Assembly: GCF_963576615.1 (NCBI RefSeq)
Contig: NC_088708.1
Location: forward strand, 27,349,191 to 27,413,190
DNA: 64,000 bases
DNA from: Watersipora subatra
Lineage: Eukaryota; Bryozoa; Gymnolaemata; Cheilostomatida; Watersiporidae
Direction of reading: 5' to 3'
Of the stretch, positions 22,270 through 36,100 are shown piece by piece. Both the position numbers and the translations under genes were made by a program. The notes under the pieces were generated by a model, which saw nothing but the letters and a program-made list of their open reading frames with translations, was not told the origin of the DNA and did not search any database. Each line of letters starts with the position of its first letter. Position 1 is the first letter of the stretch.

Positions 22270-22930
22270 CAGTGTGCCTTTGGGTCACAGCGTCCTTGTG
22301 ATACGATTTTTCCCGCCTTGTGATGTCACACACAATGTTTTTTGTCCTTGTCATACGACATTTTTTCGTCATAAAAATTTCTCTCGAAATTAAAATTTGG
22401 CAGTTGGTGTGCTGAATACGTCAAAATACAAAGATGCCAATATGCTATTTACTGAAATCTCTCTCACAATGCTTGAAAGAGAAACAAAGCTCACTCTCTC
22501 TCTCAGTTCAGCATTATTCGTTATTAGTTATAGTGAAAACGAAACCGGAAAGAGCTGATAAAATTTTAGATGATGACAAAATTGATGTTTAGTAAAATAC
22601 ATACTAAAACTTAGCTTTAAAATGTGTCTAGTAAGCTAAATTCATTCAAGTTAAATTAAATTTTTATGTTATATCTCTGTCTCAAAGATAAGAACTCTCT
22701 GTGGCTACTGCATGTAGTACATTGTAATATTATATTTTGTTTCAGATCATAACCACTAAATACACTAAAGTTACTGTAGGTAACTATAGTTACTAAGTTG
22801 TTACGAATTTGCAATATGTACAGTACACACATAAAAGTTTGATGCTTTTTTACCAAGGGGTGTTTGCATTGGATAATTACTGTGGGTTTCTATACTCCTC
22901 TATATGACATTTTTGCTATGCGATATATTT
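22270..22930 (-). mobile_element. Foldback family 2 (TA-type MITE), copy D
   Basis: Starts TA-CAGTGTGCC. Several blocks match 41634-42179 in reverse orientation: CAAATTTGGCGGT-like, TGCTGAAATCTCTC-like, and a 3' block with AACTATAGTTACC. The right end is diverged or lost near 22930. Confidence 0.6.
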
Positions 22931-23214
22931 TCCCTTTAAAAAGAAAAAAATATCATGGGAAATTACTGCAATCTTGAACTCTAAACCAAGTGAAAGTGAT
23001 ATAAAAAACAAACCATTTTCATCTGGTTTTGGGTTCATGATTATAGTATTTATACATTTAGGAGAGCGCACACCTTCACATGTAAATCGATTTTTTCCCT
23101 TTTCTCTAGACATCAAGGTCTATGGTGGAAAGAAAAAAAAACAATTTTGTATGTCTATAATAAAGTAACGCAAAAATATGTTTACTTACTTTCACAAAAG
23201 CGCTGTCTGTTTTT

Positions 23215-23330
23215 CTGAAGCCAAGGTTAAAGCTCAGGATAAAAAAGTGATTTCAACAAGATTCCAATTGGTAACATTCAGATTAGTAGACCAACACCCT
23301 AACATTCACACCAATCGACCTCCTTTAGGT
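23215..23330 (-). repeat. tRNA-like SINE fragment
   Basis: The reverse complement has a box-A-like GATTGGTGTGAATG, GGTCTACTAATC near the anticodon position, and AATTGGAATC as a weak B box. It resembles the copies at 35017 and 55563. Confidence 0.35.
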
Positions 23331-26118
23331 ATTTCTGAATAATATGAAGCTACATATCCTCTTTGCCTTATCGGCATACGTGACGATTGTTCACATTTGC
23401 TAGACTGCGATGGTACTAGTATAAATATAATAGTGATACCCCTATATGTTGTTTACTCTCAATAGTAGAAGAGAGAAAACGGTATTTTAAGGTTAACTAT
23501 GAGATTCTCGTTATACAAATTGAGTTTGAGAATTTGCACCGACTTAACGTTTTACGTTATATGCAATTTTTATGTAATATCAAGCAAAAAATTTACATAA
23601 ATTTTTTAGGTTAAGTACAAATTATTTACGTTCTAATAGCAACTACTAAATATCGCTCCACCAGAAACTGATGCTTCTTCCTTTTATTCTAAACTTTTGT
23701 TAAATTTACTCACGCAAACTACATTTGTACATGTTCATGCGTCTACATGAGCACAACCACGCAGTAGGCTTTGTAATAGTTTAAAAAAGACCTAAAAAGT
23801 ATCAGTAGCAACCGACTCAAGAAGGTTTTTGTACTCACAGGGAGTGGTTAACTCAGAGAGAATATTATGGTTAATAAACAACTACTCAATTCTAAAATAA
23901 CAAACAAATATTCCATTTATGAGATAGAACTTTAAAAGGTGACCTCACAGAAAGATTTCCTCTGGAAAGTTTTTGCTGTCTAGAAAAAATGATAAATTCC
24001 GAGTTATGGTCTGGCTATCATGATTTCTTTACCATACACAAGTCTGTAAGTTTTCAACGAAGTGCTAAAACATAATTTATGTAGCTTTAATGTTGAATGT
24101 CTAAAAACAGCCAACATTTACTGAATATTAAAGACAGTAGATGGTTAGGCTGTTGCTGCGCGGCACAGAAAATAGATACTTTACCAGAAGTCTGGAAAAT
24201 AACATTTTGATTTGTTAAACTTGAAGCATACAATGATAAGAAGAGAGTCGTAACATAACTTATTGGTAAAAGCATTGTTCTAGAATGTTCTAGAATCAAA
24301 CTTTGAAAGTTAGACAAAAAATAAGTGAATCAAATTGCATACTTTGTTCCTGAGCTGAATGCTAGTCTAAATATATATACTGAACTGCTCTTAAGACGGC
24401 ATCTACGTTGTAATTGCCTTTTTTAAATGCAGCTTCAAAAAACTTCTCGCTGCCAGTTTTAACTGCTGACCTCACTTTTTTTACTTGGCATTCATATTAA
24501 CAAACCCGTGATACCTCTCATTTAAATTCTATTTCTTAAACTCTCTTTATTCACCTTCTTATTGGACACAATTTGTGCAGCTCAGTCTGAGGTCTTTGCA
24601 GAACAAGCCTCTTAAAAATCTCAACGACGGATAAAAAGATTTATACCTAACATTCTGATTGGTACTTGGCAGATTATCGAAATATGATTGGCTGCCGCTC
24701 AAACCAGACCACCACAGCATAATCTTAGTTTTTATATTTTTGAGGATTTTTCAGACAGCTGGCTTCTGTGTAGAAGGTTCATTTTTAAGTCAGCAGTTTT
24801 GGGAAGACCACTGTAACACCTATATTTCTGTTTATGCTCTAATACATACAGTAGTTTTAGGCATGTTTGATTTAAGAAACTGTTTGAAATACTGCCTTTG
24901 ATAATTTTGTTAAATGGTAAAAGTTGTAGTCACGAAACGCTAACCATGATATACCATTGCGTATACTAGCTATTATTATTGACTTATTACAGGTATGAGT
25001 GTCCAATATACTTTGTATCATATATATTACTAGTGCACAGCATATGATATGTTATATCATTAGTGTACAACATACAATATGTTATATAATTAGTGTACAG
25101 CAAACAATATGTCTCATAAGCTATTATAGCAAGTGTCACATACCTTATTTATAAAATATTGTATATAATTAGTGAATGGCATACAGCACACTACAATTTT
25201 TGCAATGGCTTCATTCAAGAGGTGCTTTGAACCATTTTTACAGCAAGGAGAGAAGTTTAAGTTTTCTCATTCTGATGGCACTCAGGCTATCTAGTTTGGC
25301 TACTTATGTCCAACTACAATGTAGTTTTGGCTAAGTGCCAATAATAATTTTTCATGAATTCAGTTCCTTTCCAGCTATGCTTTTGTTGGAAGAGCAAATG
25401 GGCTGCAAAAGGCATAGATGGCATGGTCATACAGCAGCACATAACTGCCTAGTATAGTAAGGAATGTGCTGCTCCTTCCAATCAACCATCCTGAAAGTTT
25501 GATGAAACTCCATATACCGGTCAGCCGTATTATCAATCGAATTGGGTCTACCTGAGTTATGACTCATATCACTTGTACCCCAATGAATTATGCTGACATC
25601 ATGATTGGAAAAGAAATTCACCACATCGGTTCAATTTTAACCTAAAAATGTTTGTCTCAATCTGGTAAAGATGTGAAATTTTGTAATGTCATCATCATGT
25701 CGAGAAACAGCATCCTGTATAAAACGTAAACATATTTTATACATCACATCTGTCCTCATATATCTGATTATAAATAGACAGTGTAGTTTACACTTGACAA
25801 AGCCTAATGCCACCTAACTAAATAGTACAGTGTTATTCTCTGGTCGCAATGATGATCTTGATGTTTTACCACAAGCTGGTCAGCACGCTGTTTAGGAATG
25901 CCTTTGTATACCAAACTGTTGGTTTGTTAGTAATCGGAGGCATGAGAAACAGTTCGGTTTTGAGCAAACTAAGTAATTCATTCTTTTGGGAAGGCAGTGA
26001 GCTTGAGGGAAGATCTCAGTGGTTTATAAGATGTTGTTGTGACTGGCAGACGAATTCGATGAGCGATATTCGTTTGTGTAGGCTGTTGAATAAATATTTT
26101 CTATTGGTAATTTTGGCA

Positions 26119-26345
26119 GGTTTCATAGATCATACGTATGTTGAGTGGGGCTATGGTTGAATAGATCATACGTGTGTTGAGTGGGGCTATGGTTGAATAG
26201 ATCATAGTGTGTTGAGTGAGGCTATGGTTTCATAGATCATACGTATGTTGAGTGAGGCTATGGTTTCATAGATCATACATATGTTGAATGGGGCTATGGC
26301 AGGTTTCATAGATCATACGCATGTTAAGTGGGGCTATGGTTGGGT
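26119..26345. repeat. Tandem repeat around CATAGATCATACGTATGTTG
   Basis: Five or six copies of a unit of about 40 bp (...GTTGAGTGGGGCTATGG...) with indels. Confidence 0.85.
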
Positions 26346-26854
26346 AGAACATGCAGGGAGCTAGCATTCAGGTTGTTGGATAAATGAAATATATACCATA
26401 GTTGTTTTGGTTTGAGGAAGTGGAATTTAGCAATCATTTGTGAATTGTCTTGAAGTTTTAGGTCAGTTTTTAATATGCATGAATATATCTAGAGTAAAAG
26501 TTTATACTCTAGGTTTCATTGTGGTAGCAATCTTACAAGAAGTATTGTGCGAAAGTCTTGCGTTACCAAATTTTCTGGTGGCAGTCTTACAAAAAACATA
26601 GTGTGCTTCCAAGTTTTCTAGTAACAATTTTATGTCATAAAATTTTTTTTTAATTCTGGATTTTTATATATTCATGATGTAGAAGGCAGAAATAAACAGC
26701 ACAATCAGTTTCTCTCAAAATATTTAACAATTTGAAAATATTTCAATGAAATTTAAATGTTCCAAAAAATGTCATTATTCATTAAAATCTCAGAGAACAA
26801 ACAGTTACAATGTCAGTATTTAAATAGCAGATGGGAATCTTCCTGCGGTCTGGA

Positions 26855-27110
26855 TGTGTCATCTATTGGTTTGCTGCTAATCGCTGACCTATGAGCGAAT
26901 CTAATTGGCCAATAAGAGAAGTAGACATCGAGTAAATCGTGAAGTCAGCCCTTTCATGACTCTTGCCAATATAACGAGTTACTTGATTAGCCGTGCTAGG
27001 AACGGGCGCTGTAAAACGAATAAGACTCAAGGTTTAGAAATCATTACGGTCATCATCATCATCATCATAAGATAATCAGCATCATCTGTCCTAAAGCTCA
27101 TCAACAAATA
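26855..27110 (+). promoter_or_regulatory. Candidate Mox promoter/5' UTR
   Basis: Two CCAAT-type sites (ATTGG at 26865-26869 and TTGGCCAAT at 26904-26912) and a further CCAATATAA lie within 250 bp of the Mox start. The region is less AT-rich than its surroundings. A CAT repeat (27050-27069) precedes the start codon. Role inferred from position. Confidence 0.4.
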
Positions 27111-27171
27111 ATGCAACAACCAAGATTCTACAGCCATGTCAGCGCTCCACCACTGCCACATTACCATTCAG
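27111..27171 (+). CDS. Mox: Mox exon 1
   Basis: Twenty codons plus one base from an ATG, ending in CAG|GTGAGT, a strong donor. The first base of codon 21 joins CA of exon 2 to make Ala. Confidence 0.6.
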
Positions 27172-30100
27172 GTGAGTCACCAGCATATATTCTAGTCTCT
27201 TTCCTCTATACTATTTACTGTTTCTTTTTCAGTTCGCTCTCCATTTTGCTAACAATACTGACAGATTTAGTTTTGACTTGTGATAGTAGAAATGGTTAAA
27301 AACATTTTTGGCATATTTATATTTACCAAAGTAAAACAATGTTCTGTTTACAGTCATAGCTACTCAGGAAGGTTGTTTGTGAGTTAATTTGGTGTTGAGA
27401 TTGCTTACAATAATGTTACTAATAATATATTTGATCTCGTATACTACTTAGTAATGTTGATTTGTACTACACAACTTTTTAAAATGATAAGTCAACCCGT
27501 GGCCGTATTTTTTAGAGAAAATTGGATTGATAAAGAATCAATTACCTTTTTTAACTCTTTTCTCTCATTTGAGAAAACTATTATCTTCAGCAAAAAATAT
27601 TTCATTCAACTTTTATTAGCATGGCACCAACCGATACAGCGAGCTGGAGCATCTCTCCCTCCTTTTTACGGAACACCCTTGGGTTATACATCAGATTGGG
27701 GTATCAACGCAACTACAACTGCTGCGAGAGAAACCTACATGTCAGACTATGTGCAGGTATAACTTCTACATCTTGACCTGAACATATCTTGGCATGACTT
27801 CCACGTCTATGTAAAACTAGCTATACGAGCTGCTCAGAATATATGAACCTCTTGGACAGTGGGCTGAAGATTAACACAAACAATTTTAGAAAAGTACAAT
27901 TGCCTTTGTCTGTAATATAACTAAAAACTGATCAGGGTGCAGATGTATTTTGCTTTCCTATATGTTAGATATTAATACTTGAAACTAAATCAAAAGGCTT
28001 GTGTTCTAAAGCTTTTTGCTATAAGGTCTATAAGCTTTTTGCCAAAAAGCTTATACACATATAAGTTTGCATTTTGACCACGTGGAAATTCAAGAGTATT
28101 TTGTTAAAAATTTTGCATATGTGTTTATTTTTATATTCTCTACACAAACTCTTCTTAGCTGCAAAAAAATTTATCAACTTTCTAAATAAATTTTTGTCGT
28201 ATAATAATATATCAAATAAAATACAAAAACTCATTAAGAGACCTGCTGAAAAAAATCATGTTATAATTGCAGCAAATATATATTCGGGATGGCCAGAACA
28301 GGCTGGTAAATAATACTAAAGTTTTCTTCTCTAACTATGGTACATGAATACACATGTATATCATACACTTGTCATAGGAATTCAGGGCTTTGTTTGACCA
28401 AATAACAGCTATATTGCTGTCACAAATATCTTTTTTACGACTGGGAACCAAAGATATGTGCCAACTGTTTATTCACACAGTGCTGTGATCACCGCTTTTA
28501 AATATTAGAAAGAGGCTAAAGCTGGTTTGCTATAGCTACAGATTGATAAATATTTGTGTGATTTCAGCTTGATAGTTGATAGTAGATGTTTTATATGGGA
28601 AAATGAAGGCGGTGGTTATTAAAAGATGTCTATCCACTCAGTTCCTGAATTGTCAGCTTTTATGTAATCTTTGAAGCCACCCAAACAGGCTTTGTTTGAG
28701 TTTTTTTTTAATAAAGTAAAAACTCGCTCAGCAAATGAGCACTTGAATAATATCAACAGTTTACTACTTTTTGGCAGCCATGCTGTGGGATGCTCTTTAG
28801 GCAGCTTGCCATTCAGCAAGCATGATCGGCCATGAGCGTAAGTTTAAGCCAGTCTTCACAATGCCAGCCTTTTCCAATAGAGATAATTTTTTGCTAAAAA
28901 AACTGCTCATGATAAAATGGCAGCAAATGTTATAGTTCAAAAGTAAAAGAGTAAGCTATTTGTGCACAACTTTCATTAAGATAACCTCACAAAAGCAAGA
29001 ACTTAAATCATTAAGGTGTCAAAATCTTTGAATCAGTAATCTTTGTATCACTTCCTGTTGTCTAGCAGACCTCTCCAAGACTTACGAGGCTGGAAGAGGC
29101 AGTCACAACAGCGCACTCAACACCCCTTGCTCAAACTGCACCACAACTTAATCCAAGCTCTCCCAACTCTCTCATCCTAGGAGACAGCATATATGTTCCG
29201 AATAAACCTAGCTCCAGTCCGATTGAAGAAAAACCACACTTGCATGGCAGTGACAGTCCGCTCAGTAAGCATCTTTATTTTATCAACTTCCTGATGCTGC
29301 CTCTATTCCTGCTAAGTCGCTATGTAAAAAGATTTATGTAAATAATCTCACAATTTCCGACAAAACACTCCTTTCTGCGTGAAGTTTTTTGTAACTTGAC
29401 CTTCCCGACGCAGGGCAACGAAAGTATACGATGTTCCTGAAGTAACGTGATACTACTGTAAACTGGCCAACGCAGCTTCCAAAAGTAGTTACACCTGCAC
29501 AGTCTCGATATCCAATTGTCAGCATCAAAAGATCAGGTTTTAGGTTGAGTTATATTAAAAGCCAATTGTATTCAATCAGCTGTTTGCTCCTCTCCATAAC
29601 CATTTTCAGCGCTGTGTAAAGTCTCATCCCTGCGGTGTTATGGCGGCACACGAACAGGCATGATTGATACAGCGACTAAACGCAGTCCGCTCTGGAATTA
29701 TTTATTGCTTTTGCAGATTTTCAGAGTCGAAATTCTCTGAACTTTGTCCATGACTAATCTAATTCTATTATGGTGACTGACAGGACGCGTTGCTGTTACG
29801 AGAGAGCAATAAGCATTAATAAACAGGCACAGCGCTGCCTGACCGCATGTTATTATATTATGTAGAGCTAGAGGAGTTGCAAACAAGCATGGCAGCAGCA
29901 ACCATGCACATAAAGACTGCTGCATTTTGCCAGTAAAACTATGTGTTTTATTCAATTTTAACCTTTGAGGGCCACTGCATTCTATGATACTGTAAAAAGA
30001 GAGTCCATTTTTGATAAAAAACTTTCCTATTTGTCGTGCTGGATTTATGAGCCTTGATTGGTCCTTTTTGTAGCAAACTGTATACAGTTTTTACATTTTT

Positions 30101-33100
30101 ACACGCTTTACTAGTCATAGACTCATCTCATGCTAAGATTCTCGAAGAAAAACAAGCAAAGGTTCATCAATAACTTGTGATCAAAAGACTCCTTTGTATT
30201 CTAGGGTTTTTTCAGATCTCACCACGTAGGGGATATAGCATTGGATACAACTGAGACATTCAAATTCCAATCGCGTACATTTCACTTTTGTGGGATGACT
30301 ATGGTAGTTTTTGCCTAAATTTGGGCGTACGAATACACACAAAAACAGAGTAGAGTAAGGTCCATCAATGAAAGATAAGCACGTGCGTGCCGATGCATCA
30401 GTCAATGTCGTAGACCAATATCTTTATAAATATTTTAATGTTTGTAGGATTCAGTAACCAAACGCTTGCCTCATAACAAACAAGCTCAGCGCACCACGCT
30501 AAAACATTTTATTCTATTAGTTCACAGGTCATCAATAGCATAACCACCATTTGGGGTCACATATCTTTGAAAGTGGCATGTAGAGAATAACTCTATGAAC
30601 ATATGTAGTGTGTATATGCGTGTAGAGAGAAACATTTTAAATACTTGATCACGCACCCTCCTCTAGAGTACGCGTAGGAAATCCGGAAGCATTCTAAGTC
30701 TACCAAATCGCTTGAAGTTGTGTTCAAACATTACTTAAAAATATATTTCTGCTCAATTAGCAACTCCCTCTATAAATACATCTATTGTTTAATTTTAGCA
30801 GTTCTCTGAAACAGCAACAATGTACAGATGACTAAAGTATACAATTCCATTTTTCTTAGAAGAAAGTTCTATTTATTCGTTTTCACTATGTACATAGCGC
30901 TGGGTATGAACATCTGTAACACCTTTGTGGCCTCTAGCCCATCATCTCATAAAGTGTTAGTTGTTTCCTGTAGCACAGAATAATTTATGATTTTTCTACA
31001 TTTCCCAGCACCATCAATGAGCTCGTGTTGGAACACAAACTTGAAATGACCAAGTCTTTCGGCAGATGCAGGGGACATTAGTAAAGACACCAATGTGTTC
31101 AACTCATGATTTTCACAGATTATTTAGACTCATGCATGTTGGTATTAGTTCAATGAGCTCTTGCATCACATTGGACAACTTTGTTAGAAGCAAGCATGAT
31201 TTTTGTTGTTTGAAAGTTACCAGACATGAAAGGCTCATCATTGTAATAATTGTTTTCAACTCAGAGCTATTGACTTAATTAGTTAATATAAATATGCAAA
31301 CAGTAAAGATGATATTAAAGAGGACATTTGGTTGAAAAAAACATTGCCAAAATTGGGTTGGTTTAGTCACTTGAGGTGAAGGTTTTAGCGTTGGTTCTCA
31401 CATCATAATGATAAACATCAGCGTGTATAGCTTCCTTTTAGCCTGTTGATTTGATGTCAGGCTAAACCCATAGATTATGACTAGCTGTTCATTATTGATA
31501 GTAAGATAGATACTAACACTATCAGTCTCACAGTTTTTTCGGGTATGAGGTCACATGACTTCTTAAAAAGTCATGTGATTACAAAGCGGTACATTTGGCC
31601 ATTGTAGAAGATGCTGACGATTCTGGCAACTATTCATCAAATAAACCAAGGAAAGAGAGAACAGCATTTACTAAACATCAAATCAAAGAACTAGAAAAAG
31701 AGTTTGTAAACCACAACTATCTAACTAGATTACGAAGATATGAGATATCCATGGCACTCGACCTCACAGAAAGACAGGTAGGCTCTCTAGACTCTGAATG
31801 TAACTGCTGACCACTGATCAATTCGCGGAACAGTGCATTGCAGTTATTATTATGGCAAGGCAAGGCAGGTACTTTATCCGTGATGATACACACAATTATA
31901 CAGCCATTAGCTATAATTAGTGCTGCCACAGGCTGCTCTCTGCTTGGGTCAGCTTGGTTTAACATAGAGAATGTGTTTGTCGGGTTTTATCTATCTTTAC
32001 CTAATATGCAGCATTATAGCCGAGATATATAAAATTCAAAGTCTATGGATAGATAAACAGTTGAAAAAGAATTTGACACTTGGTAGCGGTGATTAAAAAC
32101 TAGGAAAATGGTCATTCCAAGTGATTATAGGTATTTCCACTTAGGGGTCATTTCAACTTGGTTTGGATTGGTCAACCACATTTATGGCAACTCAAACTTT
32201 GCCATTTGTATTTTACCACGACAAACCATCAGCGTTGTGAATAAGCATTGCAACAGTTTGTATACAAATAGTCTAAAAATAGAAAACAGCCGAACCTATA
32301 GTTGGAAAGGGTAACAAAGCACAGGCCTCATAACCTTGGAGCATGGTCCTGAAGCTAAATACTAATAAGTGATACAATTCACTGGTAAATAAAAAACCTA
32401 TGACATCACATACGTTGATTCACAAAGGGGACTTTTGCAATTCACACTAAAACCCTTTGAGGTACTTTGAGAAATCTTAATGAGTGCAGCAATATGCTGC
32501 CCTTGATATTCATCAATCATCATCCTAAAGATTTAGTGGTAGACTTTCACCATTTTTAAAGTTCTAGCAGTTTTAGCTGCCACGTACTTTGAGTGTCATG
32601 ACTTTTAGCTACTATACTAATCGCAGAATTAAAATTGAGATAAACGCACAGTTTTTAGCCAAATTAACATGAGATCGGATTAACATCTGATTCATTGTGG
32701 GTAATACATTTCTATTGTTAGCTGGATAACCTGACTAATGTCCTAACTTTGAGAATAAATGTGAACACTTGAATTGCCCATAAAGAGGCCATAAAGGGAT
32801 ATCTCTCCCTCTCTGAGTACCATGTCCTATGAAGATATAGGTGATCATGGTTTTCCCTACTTCCTATAACCATGACTTTTCTTGGCAGGTTTCAGCAGTG
32901 GTTTGTCATTGCCTTCTGTTTTTATTGAGACAGCATCCCTAACTAGCTGGCCATTGCCTCGCAGTTGCCTTGCCGTTGCCTCAGCCCTTTGTCAAATTTT
33001 TTTAGTCCTGCAAGGTTGCTAGCCACCCTCCTTATCCACGCAGCAGCGCAAATGTGGAAGCCGTTTTAGTCGCCGACGACCCGACCATAAAGAGGTAGCA

Positions 33101-36100
33101 ATAAAAAAGTATCATTGTTGTGGTGTAGCCTGAGGTCACACTATATGATTTTTTAAAGAAATTTGAAAGTTTACACACTATTAAAGGGCAGTCATCAGAG
33201 CCAAGTCACACAACAATAGAGAATGCATTAGTTTTAACCAAAATACTCAGATTGGTTCTCCAATCTGCTTGACCATCCACTATCTTCCTACTTCCCTAGA
33301 AGTTCCACTACCGTAAGTCCTTATGCTCAAGCCGCGCGGCTTGTCGTTGGGCGCGTCTTCTGGTTCAAGGTCATAGACCGCGGCTAAAGCCAAGTTTTTA
33401 AAACTTACGTGGGGCTCAGGGCGGCTTCTCGATAAATGCGGTCTCTGCTCAGTTCCGCGCTATAACAATATAATCGCAGTCATGATACACTTTTATGTAC
33501 GGGGTTTTGGCGATCTACTCGTTTATTTTCAAGGTCATGTTTATGGAATACTTTAGACTAAAGAAGAATTTATCACTCTAAATCGATATGAATTCGTGAC
33601 ACACGAGTGAGAGACAGTTGAGAGTTGGGAGTGTGTTAATACCTGCCGACATCGAAGCAGAAACTATGGACCAAACTTAGTGCAAAGCTCATTTAAGTGA
33701 TATTAAATTTCTTGGGCGTTTTTGTATTCTTTTTAAATAAATCTAAATTCCAAACGAAACTTCTATCTACGAAGATGATGAGGTATGTTTAACTCACCAC
33801 AGTCATAGGTTATTAACACCTTTTCATTCTTGACCGACATCTTTCCATAAACGTGAAGCCCTCTAACAGCGCAATAAAAATCTAGCTGAGACACGGCAAG
33901 TAAGTTCTTAATGCAAGGGTTCAGAAATTTTAATTCGAACTTGGAAGTAAAAGAAAATTATTTTCATGTTTTCTGATGTGGCCTGTTTTCTTATTCAAGA
34001 GGACAGGGGTATAGTGAAACCCGTCTCAACACTCTCGCTCCTGAAAGGGTCAAGGACAACAAAACCTCAGTCGTTAGCCATGGCCTGTGGGCATATGCGG
34101 CTTGTTGGTAAGGGCGGCTAGATACTGCAGGCGGCTTGTTGGAGGATTTTTTTTTTGTGAGTCATCTGTTTTTGAGCACAAGCCGTGCAGCTTGAGCATG
34201 AGGACTTACGGTACACCTTATATCGAACACCTTGTCAATTCACATTATAGAACAGCATTATGTAAAAATAGCTTTTTATTCCATTGCAGATGAATTTTAC
34301 TTCACTATTCTTTATTTTATGATATTATTTTTATCTTATTGTCTAATTTGCCTTGAACCGCATTGACCGGTAATAATAAAGCTAATATCTAATATCTATC
34401 TAAAACTAAAGACTGATATAAAAAATAAAAACAATCAATTAGATTGTTGCAGACAAAAATATTAAATGTATTGATTTTATTAATAGTTTTCAACAATTCT
34501 AGTCGATACTGTTTAAAATCATTTGATTGGGCCAGTTTACAACAACCTTGTAGCAACTTTTGTTATGCTGCTCATTTACGGTAGTCCCTCACTATACGCT
34601 TAATGGGGACCAATGTCCTCCGCGATAAGTGAAATCCCCAAAATAGAAACTAATTGTTTAAAGTATGCTATATGAATGCCTGGCATTGCACAGGGAATAA
34701 AAAAGTTTTTGCACAGAAAATTTATTTTTACTCAGTATATACAACAATTATTATTATAGCTTTTAAATGAAGGTGTTTTGCTTATTTCTTTGTACTTTGT
34801 TTATTTCTGTAATTTATACTGTACCGGCAGCAGTGCCTATTACAGCTCTATACTGATTGCAATAATCTTGTCGGCCGAGTGAGTTTAAGCATTTTTTTTT
34901 GTTCTGGCACGCATTTGTCTTCTGGTATATTTCACGCATAAAGCTAGCTGCAGTGTTAAGCGTGAAGCCATGAAATATTGACATGTGTAATAAGTATGTG
35001 CCCAATTTATTATCTAGTATAGCCAGTTGGACAGTGTAGTGCATTGGATAAATGCCTGTCCACAGAACTATAGGTTCTGAGTTTAAATCCAGCGTACAGT
35101 CGATTTTTCATTCCTAAAACTTTATAGCTACAACTGGACACGCAAACAGACAAATGTTGAGATTTCTGTACGTAGATGTAATGTATGTATGTAATGTATG
35201 AGCCAACATTTTAACACCAGATTACTTGAACTGCTTTCTAAACATATTGTATTTACTTCCTAGATAATAAGTAACAAATTGAAATTATTTTAATTGACTT
35301 TTAGTTTATATTTCAACTTTATTTCCAGTATTTTAAACCAGAGAAAACACTTACGTAGTACTGACATAGTTGAACCTCGTCTGGTCTGAATATTTGTGCA
35401 TGGGAATGACTGTGGGAAGGAAGTCAAATCTTTGTACTTATGTATTTTATGTAAAATACATAAAACATGTGTAAATTAAAATACATGTAATTAACGTATT
35501 GTAATTTTTTCAATGTTTTTTTGTTAATCTTTTTAATTTTGGAACGAACATTTTTTAATCAGCAAGTACTAAAACTGCGAGAGGTGAATCGCGAAGTAGC
35601 AAGAGTGTACTGTATTGGAAAACAACATTGAGTTATTAAGATACGCACGCTAAGGAGTTGTTGCTAGCATTGTAACGTTGAGCAAGTGATTTCAGCATGG
35701 CGAGAAAATGCTCGTTCAAGCACATTGAGACGAGATGAGGCAGATTAACCCTGCATCTACTCAGTTAACCAATCACATAGTCATCGATCTGGTTCAGCAT
35801 GCTTGCGCTGGTGATAAAACAGACAAGAATTTAATAAATGATTACAACATTGAGTGGTAGTGCAATACTACAAATTATAAATAAATTTATTTATTTATGA
35901 TATCTATTTATAGATATCATAAATAAATAAATTTTGCCATATTTTGTTATTGCGGAACAAAATGTAGCAATGTACTATTGTTTAGATTGAGCGTTTAACA
36001 ATATTTACAGAATTATTTTTGGTTTATAAAACCATTGTTTTATGGTTTTATAACCCATAAAACAATTTTTGGTTTTTGAGAGAGCAAATGGTTTTTGAAT

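Larger units (their letters stand above)
22931..27110. other. Mox upstream intergenic region
   Basis: No gene I can support. It contains a SINE-like fragment, a 37-bp-type tandem repeat at about 24995-25110, and the 26119-26345 array. The minus frame 25427-25624 has a HWGTSDMSHNSG segment faintly like a GDSL/SGNH esterase block, but no more. Confidence 0.4.

Noticed and set aside
25427-25624. Minus-strand frame with HWGTSDMSHNSG
   Set aside because: Faint likeness to a GDSL/SGNH esterase block, but no other block, no start context and no splice sites nearby.
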